A stretch of DNA of 42,795 bases from Rhizonema sp. PD37 (lineage in GTDB: Bacteria > Cyanobacteriota > Cyanobacteriia > Cyanobacteriales > Nostocaceae): contig JAQYWO010000035.1 in assembly GCA_029379215.1 (NCBI GenBank), forward strand, positions 1 through 42,795, read 5' to 3'. This document shows positions 26,148 through 34,521 of this stretch, one piece after another; the stretch's first letter is position 1, and every line of letters starts with the position of its first letter. The position numbers were made by a program, and so were the translations under genes. Under the pieces are notes generated by a model that was given only the letters and a program-made list of their open reading frames with translations, did no database searches and was not told the origin of the DNA.

Positions 26148-28730
26148 ATGTCAGTTGAACAAAGTTACGCGACAACTACAGATTTAACGATCGCTATTGG
26201 CAATATTGAAGAAAACCAACTGCAGTTTCACTCTGCTCCTATAGGTGATCTTGCCAAACAACAAGGAACGATTTCTAATTTTCTTTCGCCCCTCACTCAG
26301 GATACCTTTAAATTAGTCGTTACTGAGGTTGAACAAAAATTAAAGGTTGTTAATCAAACACTCTCAATGTTGGATTCACAGGGGTTTGAAACTATCCTCC
26401 AGGAAATGTTGCATTCGATTACTCTGAAAACAGGGGAGTTATTGGGGGCAGATCGGACAACAATATTTTTATTGGATGAGCAGAAAAAACAACTCTGGTC
26501 AATTTTAGCGGAAGGTGATGGCGATCGCTCTCTTGAAATTCGCATTCCGGCAGATAAAGGTATTGCTGGTGAGGTGGCAACTTACAAGAAAGTTGTGAAT
26601 ATTCCCTATGATTTTTATGATGATTCGCGCTCTTATTTTGCTCAAGAACAAGAAAAAAGAACTGACTACCGCACTTACACTATGTTGGCTCTCCCTTTGT
26701 TGAATGAACAAGGAAAATTAGTGGCTGTGGTGCAATTACTGAACAAACTAAAATCTTCTTACAATCCAGAGGCTCCGCTACAAGAACGTATTGATGTTGA
26801 GGGATTTACTAGCGCTGATGAACAATTATTTCAGGAGTTTGCTCCTTCCATTAGGCTGATTTTAGAGTCGTCGCGTTCTTTTTATATGGCGACTCAAAAA
26901 CAAAGAGCTGCGGCAGCACTAATGAAGGCGATTAAGTCTCTGAGTCAAAGCAGTCTTGATTTGGAGGAAACGCTAAGGCGGGTGATGGATGAAGCAAAGG
27001 AACTGATGAATGCTGATCGCAGTACTTTATGGTTGTTGGATCGCGATGCTGGTAAACTTTGGACAACAATTACTCAGGATGATGGTTCGACTAAGGAGTT
27101 GCGAATTCCTCTAGGTAAAGGATTTGCGGGGATTGTGGCTGTTTCTGGCGAAAGGTTAAATATCATGTTTGATTTGTACGATCATCCAGACTCTGAAACT
27201 GCTAAGCAAATGGATCGGCAAAACGGCTATCGCACTTGTAGTTTACTTTGTATGCCAGTGTTTAATGCAGATAGAGAGTTGATTGGTGTGACTCAGCTTG
27301 TTAATAAGAAGAAATCAGGGGATTTTCCCCCTTATAATCATAGATTTTGGCCAAAAGCACCTGAGTGCTTTCAAGCGAGTTTTGATCGTCATGATGAAGA
27401 GTTTATGGAAGCTTTTAATATTCAAGCGGGAGTGGCTCTACAAAATGCTCAGCTTTTTGCTACGGTTAAGCAGCAAGAACAAATGCAACGTGATATTCTT
27501 CGCAGTCTCTCTAATGGAGTGATTTCGACTGATAAAGCTGGGTTGATTATTGCTGCTAATGAAAGTGCTAAGCAAATGCTTGGTTTGGAAGCTGATGACC
27601 GTTTGGAAGGTCTATTGATTAGTGATATCATCCATATTAAAGAAGGTCACTTTAGTCAGTGGTGTCAAGCAGCTTTAAATACAGCAGACTCAAACGATCA
27701 AGAGCAATATTATCCTGATCGCACGCTTCTTTCTCATAGTAAAAAACAACACAGTATTAATTTATCGATAAATACGATTGCTGATGCCACCGACTCTCAA
27801 CAGGTGCGGGGAGCCCTTGTGGTGATGGATGATATTAGTGATGAGAAGCGTCTCAAGAGTACGATGTACCGTTACATGACTCAGGAATTAGCGGAAGAAT
27901 TACTGAAGTTGGATGACGCTAAACTGGGTGGCGATCGCAAAGAGGTGTCGATTTTATTCTCTGATATTCGTGGCTATACGACTTTGACGGAAAATTTGGC
28001 GGCGGAAGAAGTTGTCGGTATGCTTAACGAATATTTTGAATCTATGGTGGAAGCGGTTTTTAAGTACAAAGGGACTCTTGATAAGTACATTGGGGATGCG
28101 ATTATGGCTGTGTATGGCTCCCCTTTACCTTTGCATGAACACGCTTGGATGGCAGTGCAAACATCGCTAGAAATGCGCGATCGCTTGCAGGAATTCAATG
28201 CCCGTCGTTATGCAGATAACAAACCGAAAATCAGTATCGGCATTGGTATTAATTCTGACGTTGTTATTAGTGGTAATATTGGTTCTAGCAAGCGGATGGA
28301 ATTTACTGCTATTGGCGATGGCGTCAATCTGGGTTCGCGCTTGGAAAGTGTTAGCAAACAGTACGGTTGTGATATTATTATCAGTGATAAGACGTATGAA
28401 CCTTGCAAAAATTTTGTGTGGTCGAGAGAACTAGATTACATTCGCGTTAAAGGTAGAAATGAGCCAGTCGCTATCTATGAATTGGTTGGTTTGCGTTCCG
28501 ATCCCATACCCTGTCAAAAATTGCAAGTCATTGAGCATTATCATAAAGGTCGCGAGTATTACTTGAATCGTCAGTTTACCTTTGCCCACACTGAGTTTAG
28601 CAAGGTTTTGGAAGTTGACAAAAGTGACAGCGCCGCAATGTTGTATCTACAACGTTGTCATCACTGGCTACAAACACCGCCATCAGATACAGACTGGGAT
28701 GATGGTGTCTGGACTTTCAAAGAGAAATAA
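26148..28730 (+). CDS. cyaB: Class III adenylate cyclase, GAF-GAF-PAS-cyclase (CyaB type)
   Basis: The 860-residue cyclase makes cAMP and resembles Anabaena CyaB1/CyaB2 in length and layout. GAF-A is at about 75-240 and GAF-B at about 265-435 (each with a DRxT(I/L)xLLD start and an IRIPADKGIAGEVA or LRIPLGKGFAGIVA core). A PAS domain lies at about 450-570 and the cyclase homology domain at about 600-780. Metal ligands are Asp606 (LFSDIRGYT) and Asp650 (YIGDAIM). The purine-selecting pair is Lys646 and Thr720 (EFTAIGDGVN). The transition-state Asn727 and Arg731 are present (VNLGSR). A TPR-like tail closes the protein. In relatives the tandem GAF domains bind cAMP and stimulate activity, and the same is inferred here. 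Confidence 0.95.
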   Translation: MSVEQSYATTTDLTIAIGNIEENQLQFHSAPIGDLAKQQGTISNFLSPLTQDTFKLVVTEVEQKLKVVNQTLSMLDSQGFETILQEMLHSITLKTGELLGADRTTIFLLDEQKKQLWSILAEGDGDRSLEIRIPADKGIAGEVATYKKVVNIPYDFYDDSRSYFAQEQEKRTDYRTYTMLALPLLNEQGKLVAVVQLLNKLKSSYNPEAPLQERIDVEGFTSADEQLFQEFAPSIRLILESSRSFYMATQKQRAAAALMKAIKSLSQSSLDLEETLRRVMDEAKELMNADRSTLWLLDRDAGKLWTTITQDDGSTKELRIPLGKGFAGIVAVSGERLNIMFDLYDHPDSETAKQMDRQNGYRTCSLLCMPVFNADRELIGVTQLVNKKKSGDFPPYNHRFWPKAPECFQASFDRHDEEFMEAFNIQAGVALQNAQLFATVKQQEQMQRDILRSLSNGVISTDKAGLIIAANESAKQMLGLEADDRLEGLLISDIIHIKEGHFSQWCQAALNTADSNDQEQYYPDRTLLSHSKKQHSINLSINTIADATDSQQVRGALVVMDDISDEKRLKSTMYRYMTQELAEELLKLDDAKLGGDRKEVSILFSDIRGYTTLTENLAAEEVVGMLNEYFESMVEAVFKYKGTLDKYIGDAIMAVYGSPLPLHEHAWMAVQTSLEMRDRLQEFNARRYADNKPKISIGIGINSDVVISGNIGSSKRMEFTAIGDGVNLGSRLESVSKQYGCDIIISDKTYEPCKNFVWSRELDYIRVKGRNEPVAIYELVGLRSDPIPCQKLQVIEHYHKGREYYLNRQFTFAHTEFSKVLEVDKSDSAAMLYLQRCHHWLQTPPSDTDWDDGVWTFKEK

Positions 28731-28758
28731 GAAGTGGATTGATTGTTGATGGTTAATT

Positions 28759-28801
28759 GGAAGAAGCGTTAAGTTTCCTTATATCCACTAACACTTCTTC
28801 C
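28759..28801 (+). terminator. Candidate terminator after the cyclase gene
   Basis: GGAAGAAGCGTTA and TAACACTTCTTCC form a 13-bp stem with one mismatch, about 30 bases past the cyclase stop. The tail is ATTAT rather than a T-run, so efficiency is uncertain. Confidence 0.4.
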
Positions 28802-28919
28802 ATTATCTATAAACAATTCTTTACATTTTTGACAGTATCTATTTCAGTTTGTAACTATTTGCAGATCCCAATCGGCTATTCCTTTAGACTGATTCTTATA
28901 TAGGAAACTGTTGGGATTA

Positions 28920-29276
28920 ATGCTTATGCATTTACTAAACTTATTTAGCCACACTTCTTTAGTTGCTGTTTCTTGTGTAGCTAGTATTGCAGGCCTAGTC
29001 TTACTTTGGGATTTTGCTGAGAAGCCTTCAGATAGACAAAAACGCAAGCAGCAAAAGGATGAAGTCGAGCAGACAGAGCAAGTACTATTTAGAATGTGCT
29101 TTTCATATTGGCTTGTTTACTGTATCGCTTTTGGCATCCAGAAGATCATATTACCAGACTGGGAAACTGTAATGATGAGCTTGAGAATAACAACTGCTTT
29201 GTCATACTTTTTAACATTTTCTTGTATTGTCAGCCTGCCATTACATAAATTAGCTGTTCGCCGCATACAAGAGTAA
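28920..29276 (+). CDS. Small hypothetical membrane protein
   Basis: The product is about 118 residues with three hydrophobic segments: SLVAVSCVASIAGLVLLW (about 12-30), FRMCFSYWLVYCIAFGIQKII (about 58-80) and TTALSYFLTFSCIVSLPLHKL (about 90-110). A highly charged loop (KPSDRQKRKQQKDEVEQTEQ) lies between the first two. The ATG at 28920 is chosen; 28926 is also possible, and an in-frame TTG lies at 28911. I do not recognise a family. It is followed by a palindromic hairpin and the convergent GIY-YIG gene. Confidence 0.6.
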   Translation: MLMHLLNLFSHTSLVAVSCVASIAGLVLLWDFAEKPSDRQKRKQQKDEVEQTEQVLFRMCFSYWLVYCIAFGIQKIILPDWETVMMSLRITTALSYFLTFSCIVSLPLHKLAVRRIQE

Positions 29277-29375
29277 AGGTGGGTTTAATCTACCGTCGCT
29301 GTCATTAGGAGCCAGTGCCTGCGACGGGTTTCCTGTTGTAGGCACCTGGCGTTCATTGGGGTATCGCCCTCATTC

Positions 29376-29427
29376 CCAACCATCATCATTCCTGAAACGT
29401 TTCAGAAACGATGATGATGTGTGGTTG
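29376..29427. terminator. Long hairpin with LacI-like palindrome in loop
   Basis: CCAACCATCATCATT and its near-complement AACGATGATGATGTGTGGTTG form a long imperfect stem between two convergent genes, a natural bidirectional terminator position. The apex holds a perfect 14-base palindrome, CTGAAACGTTTCAG (29392-29405). Confidence 0.55.
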
Positions 29428-29489
29428 TACAGACACAGTATAGAAACTAAGGGTGTAATAGAAAATTTGGCATGATTGCTTGCATAGCT

Positions 29490-29891
29490 TTACTGTTCGC
29501 TGGGGATCTGGACGTTATAAGGAGGTTCAGTAGCTCTCAGGATGATAGCTTCTAGCTCCAATAATAGCGTAGGGTTTTCCCAGTAAGAAATTGGCTGCAC
29601 AGCAATACGAACCGCTTCATCGCTATATTTGTCGAGCCACGCCCACAAAAAAGCTTTGTGCCCACCAATGAAGCAACCTCGCAGACTCTTGGTTTTACCA
29701 ATGTAAAGCAACCCATCGGTTTTGTGTCTGATTGCATAAATTCCAGGACAAGCAGACATTTTGCCAAACTCGTGGCTCAAAGGAAGGCATTGCTCAAAGG
29801 GCGTGAAGGCGATTGCATCTAGGATTACCCGAGCCTGTGTTTGCAGTGAGAGAGTTGTTCGTCGGCATGAAAACAAGAAGGCTAATTGCAC
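29490..29891 (-). CDS. GIY-YIG nuclease-superfamily protein
   Basis: The product is 133 residues with the GIY-YIG signature PGIYAIRHKTDGLLYIGKTKSLRG (about residues 49-72). GGHKAFLWAWLDKY and a C-terminal LLLELEAIILRATEPPYN (with the catalytic-type Glu) follow. The frame begins at a GTG at 29891. The segment FTPFEQCLPLSHEFGKMSACPGIY resembles the N-terminal region of cyanobacterial relatives, so a start well upstream of the GIY motif is plausible, but the exact codon is uncertain. The usual Arg after the YIG motif appears as LRGCF. The gene stands 123 bases after the DUF2103 gene on the same strand. The function of these single-domain proteins is unknown. Confidence 0.8.
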   Translation of the reverse strand: MQLAFLFSCRRTTLSLQTQARVILDAIAFTPFEQCLPLSHEFGKMSACPGIYAIRHKTDGLLYIGKTKSLRGCFIGGHKAFLWAWLDKYSDEAVRIAVQPISYWENPTLLLELEAIILRATEPPYNVQIPSEQ

Positions 29892-30014
29892 ACAAATTAT
29901 AAGAAGGCTTGTTTAGGCGTGATTGAACTGGAGGTGCAAAAGACAACTTTGCCGACAGTCGTCGATTGTCTATGGACGCGCTCATCCCACTTCTTAATTA
30001 AGGGTGAGATGAGC

Positions 30015-30338
30015 TTAATTTTTCATAGCGATCGCGATCGCCTCTTCGAGTTGTTCGCGATCCAAAATAGTCAAGATAAACACTTCTTGCACCGTTTTCC
30101 CTTGGCGTGCAATGATCTTAAAGCCTCCCTTAATTGGCACAGACACACGCAGTTGCATCTTGGGCATATGCCCTTTAACTCGCCCAATCTCTCCTGGAGT
30201 GACAGTCTGAATTCCATCAAAATGCACCAGACGTTCTAAAACAGGGATAAGACCATGCATGTGGGTCGAGTGATTCCAAACCAATCTACCAGTTTTTTGA
30301 GAAGCCGCCTTATGGGTATTGACGATGCGTTTGCCCAT
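30015..30338 (-). CDS. DUF2103 family protein
   Basis: The 107-residue protein matches the DUF2103 family of cyanobacteria: GRLVWNHSTHMHGLIPVLERL near the N-terminus, then TPGEIGRVKGHMPKMQLRVSVPIKGGFKIIARQGKTVQEVFI. The His-rich NHSTHMHGL suggests metal binding, as stated in the family name, but this is inference here. It starts five bases after the clpS stop, so the two are almost certainly co-transcribed. Confidence 0.85.
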   Translation of the reverse strand: MGKRIVNTHKAASQKTGRLVWNHSTHMHGLIPVLERLVHFDGIQTVTPGEIGRVKGHMPKMQLRVSVPIKGGFKIIARQGKTVQEVFILTILDREQLEEAIAIAMKN

Positions 30339-30343
30339 TGTCG

Positions 30344-30670
30344 TTAAGCACCCTCTAAAGGGGCCATTGTCAAACCAGCTCGACGCAGTTGCTGGTGGTA
30401 AAGTTCTGCAGGTTCTTGAGGACCAGTCCAGACAATTGCTTGACCTTCATAATGCACCTGATTGGTCAGTTCCCAAGCCAGATCGTTCGTCATCCCTGGA
30501 ATGTACTTCTTCAGACACTCAGAGACGTGCTGAAATGTGTTAAAGTCATCATTTAAAACGATCACTTTATAATTGGGATAGAGCTTACGGGTGACTTCAC
30601 TAGACCGTTCAGGAGCTACAGTTGGTGTCGTCCCCATGCCGTAAACTGCTGCTGAAAGTCTTTTAACCAT
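30344..30670 (-). CDS. clpS: ATP-dependent Clp protease adaptor ClpS (ClpS2-like)
   Basis: ClpS delivers N-degron substrates to the ClpC/ClpA-ClpP protease. The 108-residue protein has the N-degron pocket sequence KVIVLNDDFNTFQHV (Asn-Asp-Asp), a helix ECLKKYIPGM and the VHYEGQAIVWTGPQEPAELYHQQLRRAGLTMAPLE segment. The divergence from the canonical VHxxGKAVV pattern is typical of the second cyanobacterial paralogue, ClpS2. The ATG at 30670 is used; one eleven codons later is possible. The N-terminal 30 residues are the flexible extension. Confidence 0.9.
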   Translation of the reverse strand: MVKRLSAAVYGMGTTPTVAPERSSEVTRKLYPNYKVIVLNDDFNTFQHVSECLKKYIPGMTNDLAWELTNQVHYEGQAIVWTGPQEPAELYHQQLRRAGLTMAPLEGA

Positions 30671-31053
30671 AAAATATTTATCCGATAGAGTTTAACAGAA
30701 TAACACTACAAGTAACTAGTTTAGTCTATCGTTTATGGTTAGTAAGTAGCGATCAGGAAAAAACGACTGACACAACTAATTGCGTAAGTCGCTTTGGTCT
30801 TAGTTCCGTTCCCGACTCGATGCCATCATTCAAATAGCTAGGGGTTAGTTTGGCAGTAATACCAATTCTCTAATAGAAGACAACAGATACAGTGGGTAGG
30901 GGCGATCTTCGTAGCTAAGCTGTGTCTTCTCCCAAGGGGAGACGCAATCATGCGAACGAGCGTCACGGTGAGACAGAGAAAGCAGTCCCCGTGAGACCAG
31001 TGCTGCTTTGAGGGTTTCCCTTCCTCTGGCAGCCGTAGCGATCTAAGGCAGCG
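30671..31053. other. Intergenic region between clpS and the AKR-TetR operon
   Basis: About 380 bases without a gene. It contains a GTCTTCTCCC/GGGGAGAC hairpin near 30926-30944, which might be an intergenic repeat. This is the left boundary of the foreign-composition segment. Confidence 0.45.
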
Positions 31054-31653
31054 TCACTGACTCTTGGCGACACACAGCCCGTCCATCAGCAGCTCCCACA
31101 CGTCGTTGTACACTGTGTCGATGGACTGGTCAACCCATTCGGCGGTATGGACCGGGTGGTGGAACCAGGACGTGGCGACCAGCACCGCCCGGCCGGCTGC
31201 CAGGGGATCAAAGGTGCGGAACGTGCCTTCCTTCACGCCGGAGCGGATAATCATTGCGGCCAGCTCGACCAACTCATCGACGTGGGCGGCGACGACGGAC
31301 TGAGCGTCAGCCGCCAGCGTCCGATAGGTGGCGAACAGCTGCGGGTCGTCGGCGGCCCGGCGGCGTTTGACGGCGATCAGGGCGTCGAACAGCTGCCGTA
31401 ACTGCTGCGGGGCTGGACCCGGTAGGGCGGCGATGGCACGCAGTGGGGGCATGGTCGCCTCTACCCATCGACCGACGACCAGATCTCGCAGCTCGGCCTT
31501 GCTTGCCACATGCCGATAGACGGCCGCATGACTCACGCCCAGCGCCCGTGCTACGTCCACTACGGTCGCCTTGGTCGGGCCGAATCGGCGGATGACGTCC
31601 TCGGCCGTACTCAGGATCTGATCGCGGGTGAGCGGGGCGTCAGTGGGGGACAT
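31054..31653 (-). CDS. TetR-family transcriptional regulator
   Basis: The product is 199 residues from the ATG at 31653, which is preceded by AAGAGGTCCAT (an in-frame start 13 codons earlier lacks such a site). The N-terminal HTH is clear: DQILSTAEDVIRRFGPTKATVVDVARALGVS, then HAAVYRHVASKAELRDLVV. The C-terminal ligand domain is helical (TYRTLAADAQSVVAAHVDELVELAAMII). The gene is far richer in G+C, notably at third codon positions, than its neighbours, which points to transfer from a high-G+C bacterium. It is the second gene of an operon with the aldo/keto reductase, 69 bases downstream of it, and probably represses the palindrome upstream of that operon. Confidence 0.92.
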   Translation of the reverse strand: MSPTDAPLTRDQILSTAEDVIRRFGPTKATVVDVARALGVSHAAVYRHVASKAELRDLVVGRWVEATMPPLRAIAALPGPAPQQLRQLFDALIAVKRRRAADDPQLFATYRTLAADAQSVVAAHVDELVELAAMIIRSGVKEGTFRTFDPLAAGRAVLVATSWFHHPVHTAEWVDQSIDTVYNDVWELLMDGLCVAKSQ

Positions 31654-31722
31654 ATGGACCTCTTGACACGCCGACTTCCTCTGTTGGTACAAGGAGAGAG
31701 AGAACTAGAGAGGCTGCGGTAA

Positions 31723-32616
31723 TCAATGCTCCACCGCCACCGCTGCTGCGGCAATTCCGTCCAACTCCGTCAGGGCTTGTGGCGACAGCTTCAACTGCCC
31801 TGCGGCAAGGTTCTCGTGCAGGTGGGCGACTGACGATGTGCCAGGGATCAGTAGAATGTTGGGCGATCGGTGCAGCAGCCACGCCAGCGCGACCTGCATC
31901 GGAGTGGCCCCGAGCCGACCCGCGACGTCTGACAGGGTGGACGACTGTAGCGGCGTAAACCCACCGAGCGGGAAGAACGGCACATACGCGATGCCCTGTC
32001 TGGCTAAGTCGTCGATCAGGACGTCGTCCTGACGGTGGGCAAGATTGTAGTTGTTTTGCACGCAAACGATGTCGGTGATTGCCTGAGCCTCGGCTACCTG
32101 GGCGGTCGTGACATTGCTCAGCCCAATGTGGCGGATCAGCCCCTTGCTTTGAAGGTCGGCCAGCACCGTCACCTGCTCGGCGATAGACCCTTCCTTGGGA
32201 CCATGGACCGACCCCATCGCACGGTAATTGACGATGTCGATCGCCTCCAGATCCAGGTTGCGGAGGTTGTCGTGGAGGCCTGCGGTCAGATCTTGGGGCG
32301 AGATTGCCGGCTGCCACGACTTATCGGATGGGCGGCGGGCCCCGAGCTTGGTGACGATCACCAACTCCGAGGGGTATGGGTGCAGCGCCTGCCGAATAAT
32401 CTGGTTAGTGATGTGCGGGCCGTAGAAGTCCGACGTGTCGATATGGTTCACGCCTGCCGAGACTGCCTCGCGGAGGACGGCGACGGCACCGTCTGGGTCT
32501 TTCGGCGGCCCCCACACGCCCTCGCCGGCTAGCTGCATCGCACCGTAGCCTATCCGTTGGACTGTCAATGACGTGCCGGGGAACGTGAATCGGCCGCCGA
32601 GTGTGCTTTCACTCAT
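31723..32616 (-). CDS. Aldo/keto reductase family oxidoreductase
   Basis: The 297-residue NADPH-dependent TIM-barrel oxidoreductase starts at 32616 behind a strong AAAAGGAGCAACACT site. The catalytic Asp and Tyr are in HIDTSDFYG and the Lys in VIVTKLG. The usual catalytic His is replaced in the sequence IDIVNYRAMG, as in the oxidoreductase subgroup with VNxR at this place. LIRHIGLSNVT, VCVQNNYNLAHR and LLIPGTSSVAHLHENL are family features. G+C and codon use contrast with the surrounding cyanobacterial DNA. It is first in the operon with tetR. Substrate unknown; aldehyde detoxification or secondary metabolism are possibilities. Confidence 0.93.
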   Translation of the reverse strand: MSESTLGGRFTFPGTSLTVQRIGYGAMQLAGEGVWGPPKDPDGAVAVLREAVSAGVNHIDTSDFYGPHITNQIIRQALHPYPSELVIVTKLGARRPSDKSWQPAISPQDLTAGLHDNLRNLDLEAIDIVNYRAMGSVHGPKEGSIAEQVTVLADLQSKGLIRHIGLSNVTTAQVAEAQAITDIVCVQNNYNLAHRQDDVLIDDLARQGIAYVPFFPLGGFTPLQSSTLSDVAGRLGATPMQVALAWLLHRSPNILLIPGTSSVAHLHENLAAGQLKLSPQALTELDGIAAAAVAVEH

Positions 32617-32648
32617 AGTGTTGCTCCTTTTCAGTAGCTTATATGAGC

Positions 32649-32678
32649 AAGTATACGCAATATACTTACAGAAGTCAA
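32649..32678 (-). promoter_or_regulatory. Promoter and candidate TetR operator of the AKR-tetR operon
   Basis: On the minus strand, TTGACT (32673-32678) and TATACT (32650-32655) are spaced 17 bases apart, a near-consensus sigma-70 promoter about 35 bases upstream of the reductase start. The 19-base palindrome AAGTATA-N5-TATACTT (32649-32667) covers the -10 and part of the spacer, where a TetR repressor would block RNA polymerase. Confidence 0.75.
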
Positions 32679-33099
32679 ATAATGAAACCTGTAACGCAGA
32701 GAAATTAACTCAGGAGATCTGATTGCCTTGGCACTCTTTGAACGATATAGTAGCGAGTGCATATAAACCGAAAATAGTTTGTTGCTGTTAAGATCGGAGA
32801 CAGCGCACGGACAGATTCTTCGCTTGGGAAACACTTGGACGTACTGTCCTCAACTACGAGCCAATTTCAAAAAATTTACATTTCGTTATATAGTTGTAAA
32901 TTTTCCCGCATACCTACTTACACTCCTACTAAAACCCAAGTTTTTGTATATTTTTTAGTCGAGCGATTTCGCTTCGGAGCCTAATTGGGACAATGTTAGA
33001 GAAACTGACACAGAGTGCCATGTCCGGTAAAGAACGTTGGCTACTCGATCGCTGCAAGCGATGTGGAAACCCTCCCCACAGCGATCGCAAAGCTCTACA
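32679..33099. other. Intergenic region
   Basis: About 420 bases between the foreign operon and the medium-chain reductase gene, with no gene recognised. A GCGATTTCGC-like stretch and GCGATCGC sites occur near 32960-33090. Confidence 0.4.
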
Positions 33100-34077
33100 T
33101 TACGACTCATTTACTAATACTACTAATTTTCCTGTTGTTTGATTAGATTCCATATATTGGTGGGCTTCAACAATCTCGTCCAGATGAAAAACACGGTTTA
33201 TATTGACCCTGTTTTGCCCCACTTCTACACCATCAATAAAACGTTGCAAGTATTCAATAGACAAATCTTGACTACCTCCAGTATAAACGGTCAATCTTAC
33301 GGTGTGAGGAATATCATCCATTGGCGAAAATTTCTTTAATGTCCAGGCGTTACCCAAAATACCAGTCATGCAGACAATACCACCAGGGGCAACACATTGG
33401 AGAGAATCCAGCAGGGTAGAAGTGCCTACCAGTTCCAAAACGCGATCAACCCCCTGGGGAAAATTCTGACGGATAGAGGTTGCGATCGCTCCTGTATCTA
33501 TGACAACTCGATCAGCCCCATTTGCTTCCAAGGCTTCTACTTTAGAAGAATTGCGAGTAGTCGCCACAACGGTTAGCCCCAGCTCTTTAGCAAGGTGTGT
33601 TGCAGTCATACCCACTGATGAGCTACCCCCCCGAATTAATAGCGTCTGCCCTGCCTGTACGCCCAAACCGGAGATGAGAGATCCGTAAGCCGTCTGGAAC
33701 ATTTCCGGAATGGCTCCTAACACTGACCAATCGAGGTTGCTTTTAATTGGAAATACACAGGCTTGCGGGACACAGGTGTATTCGGCATAACTACCATCAA
33801 ACTCTCGTCCCATGCCTCCCATAATTGCTGCTACCTTCTCACCAGGCTGAAATGGGGTGTCAGGGGCGGCTTCGACAATACCAACGCACTCTATTCCCAA
33901 AACTCGGGGAAGTTTAACACTGGGAGAGTGCCCTTGACGCGTGAATATCTCAGAACGGTTAAGACCAAAGGCTTTGACCTTGATTAGCACCCATCCAGGC
34001 TGAGGAGATGGTTTTGTCATCTCTTGTAACTGAAGAGCTGTCGGATCACCGGGAGATTCTAAAACAATTGCTTTCAT
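33100..34077 (-). CDS. Medium-chain zinc-independent reductase (quinone oxidoreductase-like)
   Basis: The product is about 325 residues from the ATG at 34077 (MKAIVLESPGDP), chosen because the upstream 23 codons have no family character. It has the GroES-like fold with VLIKVKAFGLNRSEIFTRQGHSP and LPRVLGIECVGIVE. The Rossmann segment contains LLIRGGSSSVGMTATHLAKELGLTVVATTR, and the end is NRVFHLDEIVEAHQYMESNQTTGKLVVLV. No catalytic-zinc Cys/His set is visible, so it belongs with the quinone oxidoreductase/MDR proteins that use NADPH alone. Substrate unknown. The MITE-like element lies immediately upstream. Confidence 0.92.
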   Translation of the reverse strand: MKAIVLESPGDPTALQLQEMTKPSPQPGWVLIKVKAFGLNRSEIFTRQGHSPSVKLPRVLGIECVGIVEAAPDTPFQPGEKVAAIMGGMGREFDGSYAEYTCVPQACVFPIKSNLDWSVLGAIPEMFQTAYGSLISGLGVQAGQTLLIRGGSSSVGMTATHLAKELGLTVVATTRNSSKVEALEANGADRVVIDTGAIATSIRQNFPQGVDRVLELVGTSTLLDSLQCVAPGGIVCMTGILGNAWTLKKFSPMDDIPHTVRLTVYTGGSQDLSIEYLQRFIDGVEVGQNRVNINRVFHLDEIVEAHQYMESNQTTGKLVVLVNES

Positions 34078-34181
34078 AACGTTAATCATCTGCTGAATTA
34101 GGTCGTTGTATAGCGTGAAACTTCGTTTCTGAATGAACACCATCACAGAATAGTTTGTTGTCTGTAGGTAGAAACATTTAT

Positions 34182-34389
34182 CCCTATAAAGTCACTCTCC
34201 CTTAAACATTTGCCATTTCTAAGTTCTAGAGCTTTTGCATAGCAGGCGATGCCAAGGGCGGGCTTTCGCCAACGCGCAATTCTTTTCTAATAACAAACAC
34301 AAGCCCAATTTTCTTCTAATAGTATAGCTTGTATTGATTGCCTCATAAGGCTTCTAGCGACAGCCTTCCCGGAGAGTGACTTTATAGGG
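34182..34389. mobile_element. 208-bp MITE-like element
   Basis: Perfect 19-bp terminal inverted repeats, CCCTATAAAGTCACTCTCC at 34182-34200 and the reverse complement at 34371-34389, enclose 170 bases with no coding gene. TTAT occurs directly on both sides (34178-34181 and 34390-34393), consistent with a 4-bp target-site duplication. Size and structure fit a miniature inverted-repeat transposable element moved by a transposase encoded elsewhere. Confidence 0.8.
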
Positions 34390-34521
34390 TTATAGCGGAT
34401 TGCAATTGAGTGAAGTACATTTGTACAAGCGAGGAAAGCCCTTCGCCCTGACAATTTGGTGTAACTAATCATAAATGCAATCGGCTATATGTTTGCAAGC
34501 CAGTACAGCTAATTGTATGAG

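Noticed and set aside
31640..32317. Minus-strand 225-codon frame overlapping the aldo/keto reductase
   Set aside because: Long alternative frames are expected in high-G+C DNA. This one is Pro/Arg/Gly-rich and overlaps a clear AKR gene.
32035..32532. Plus-strand 165-codon frame in the same high-G+C segment
   Set aside because: It is antisense to the AKR gene and has no recognisable domain.
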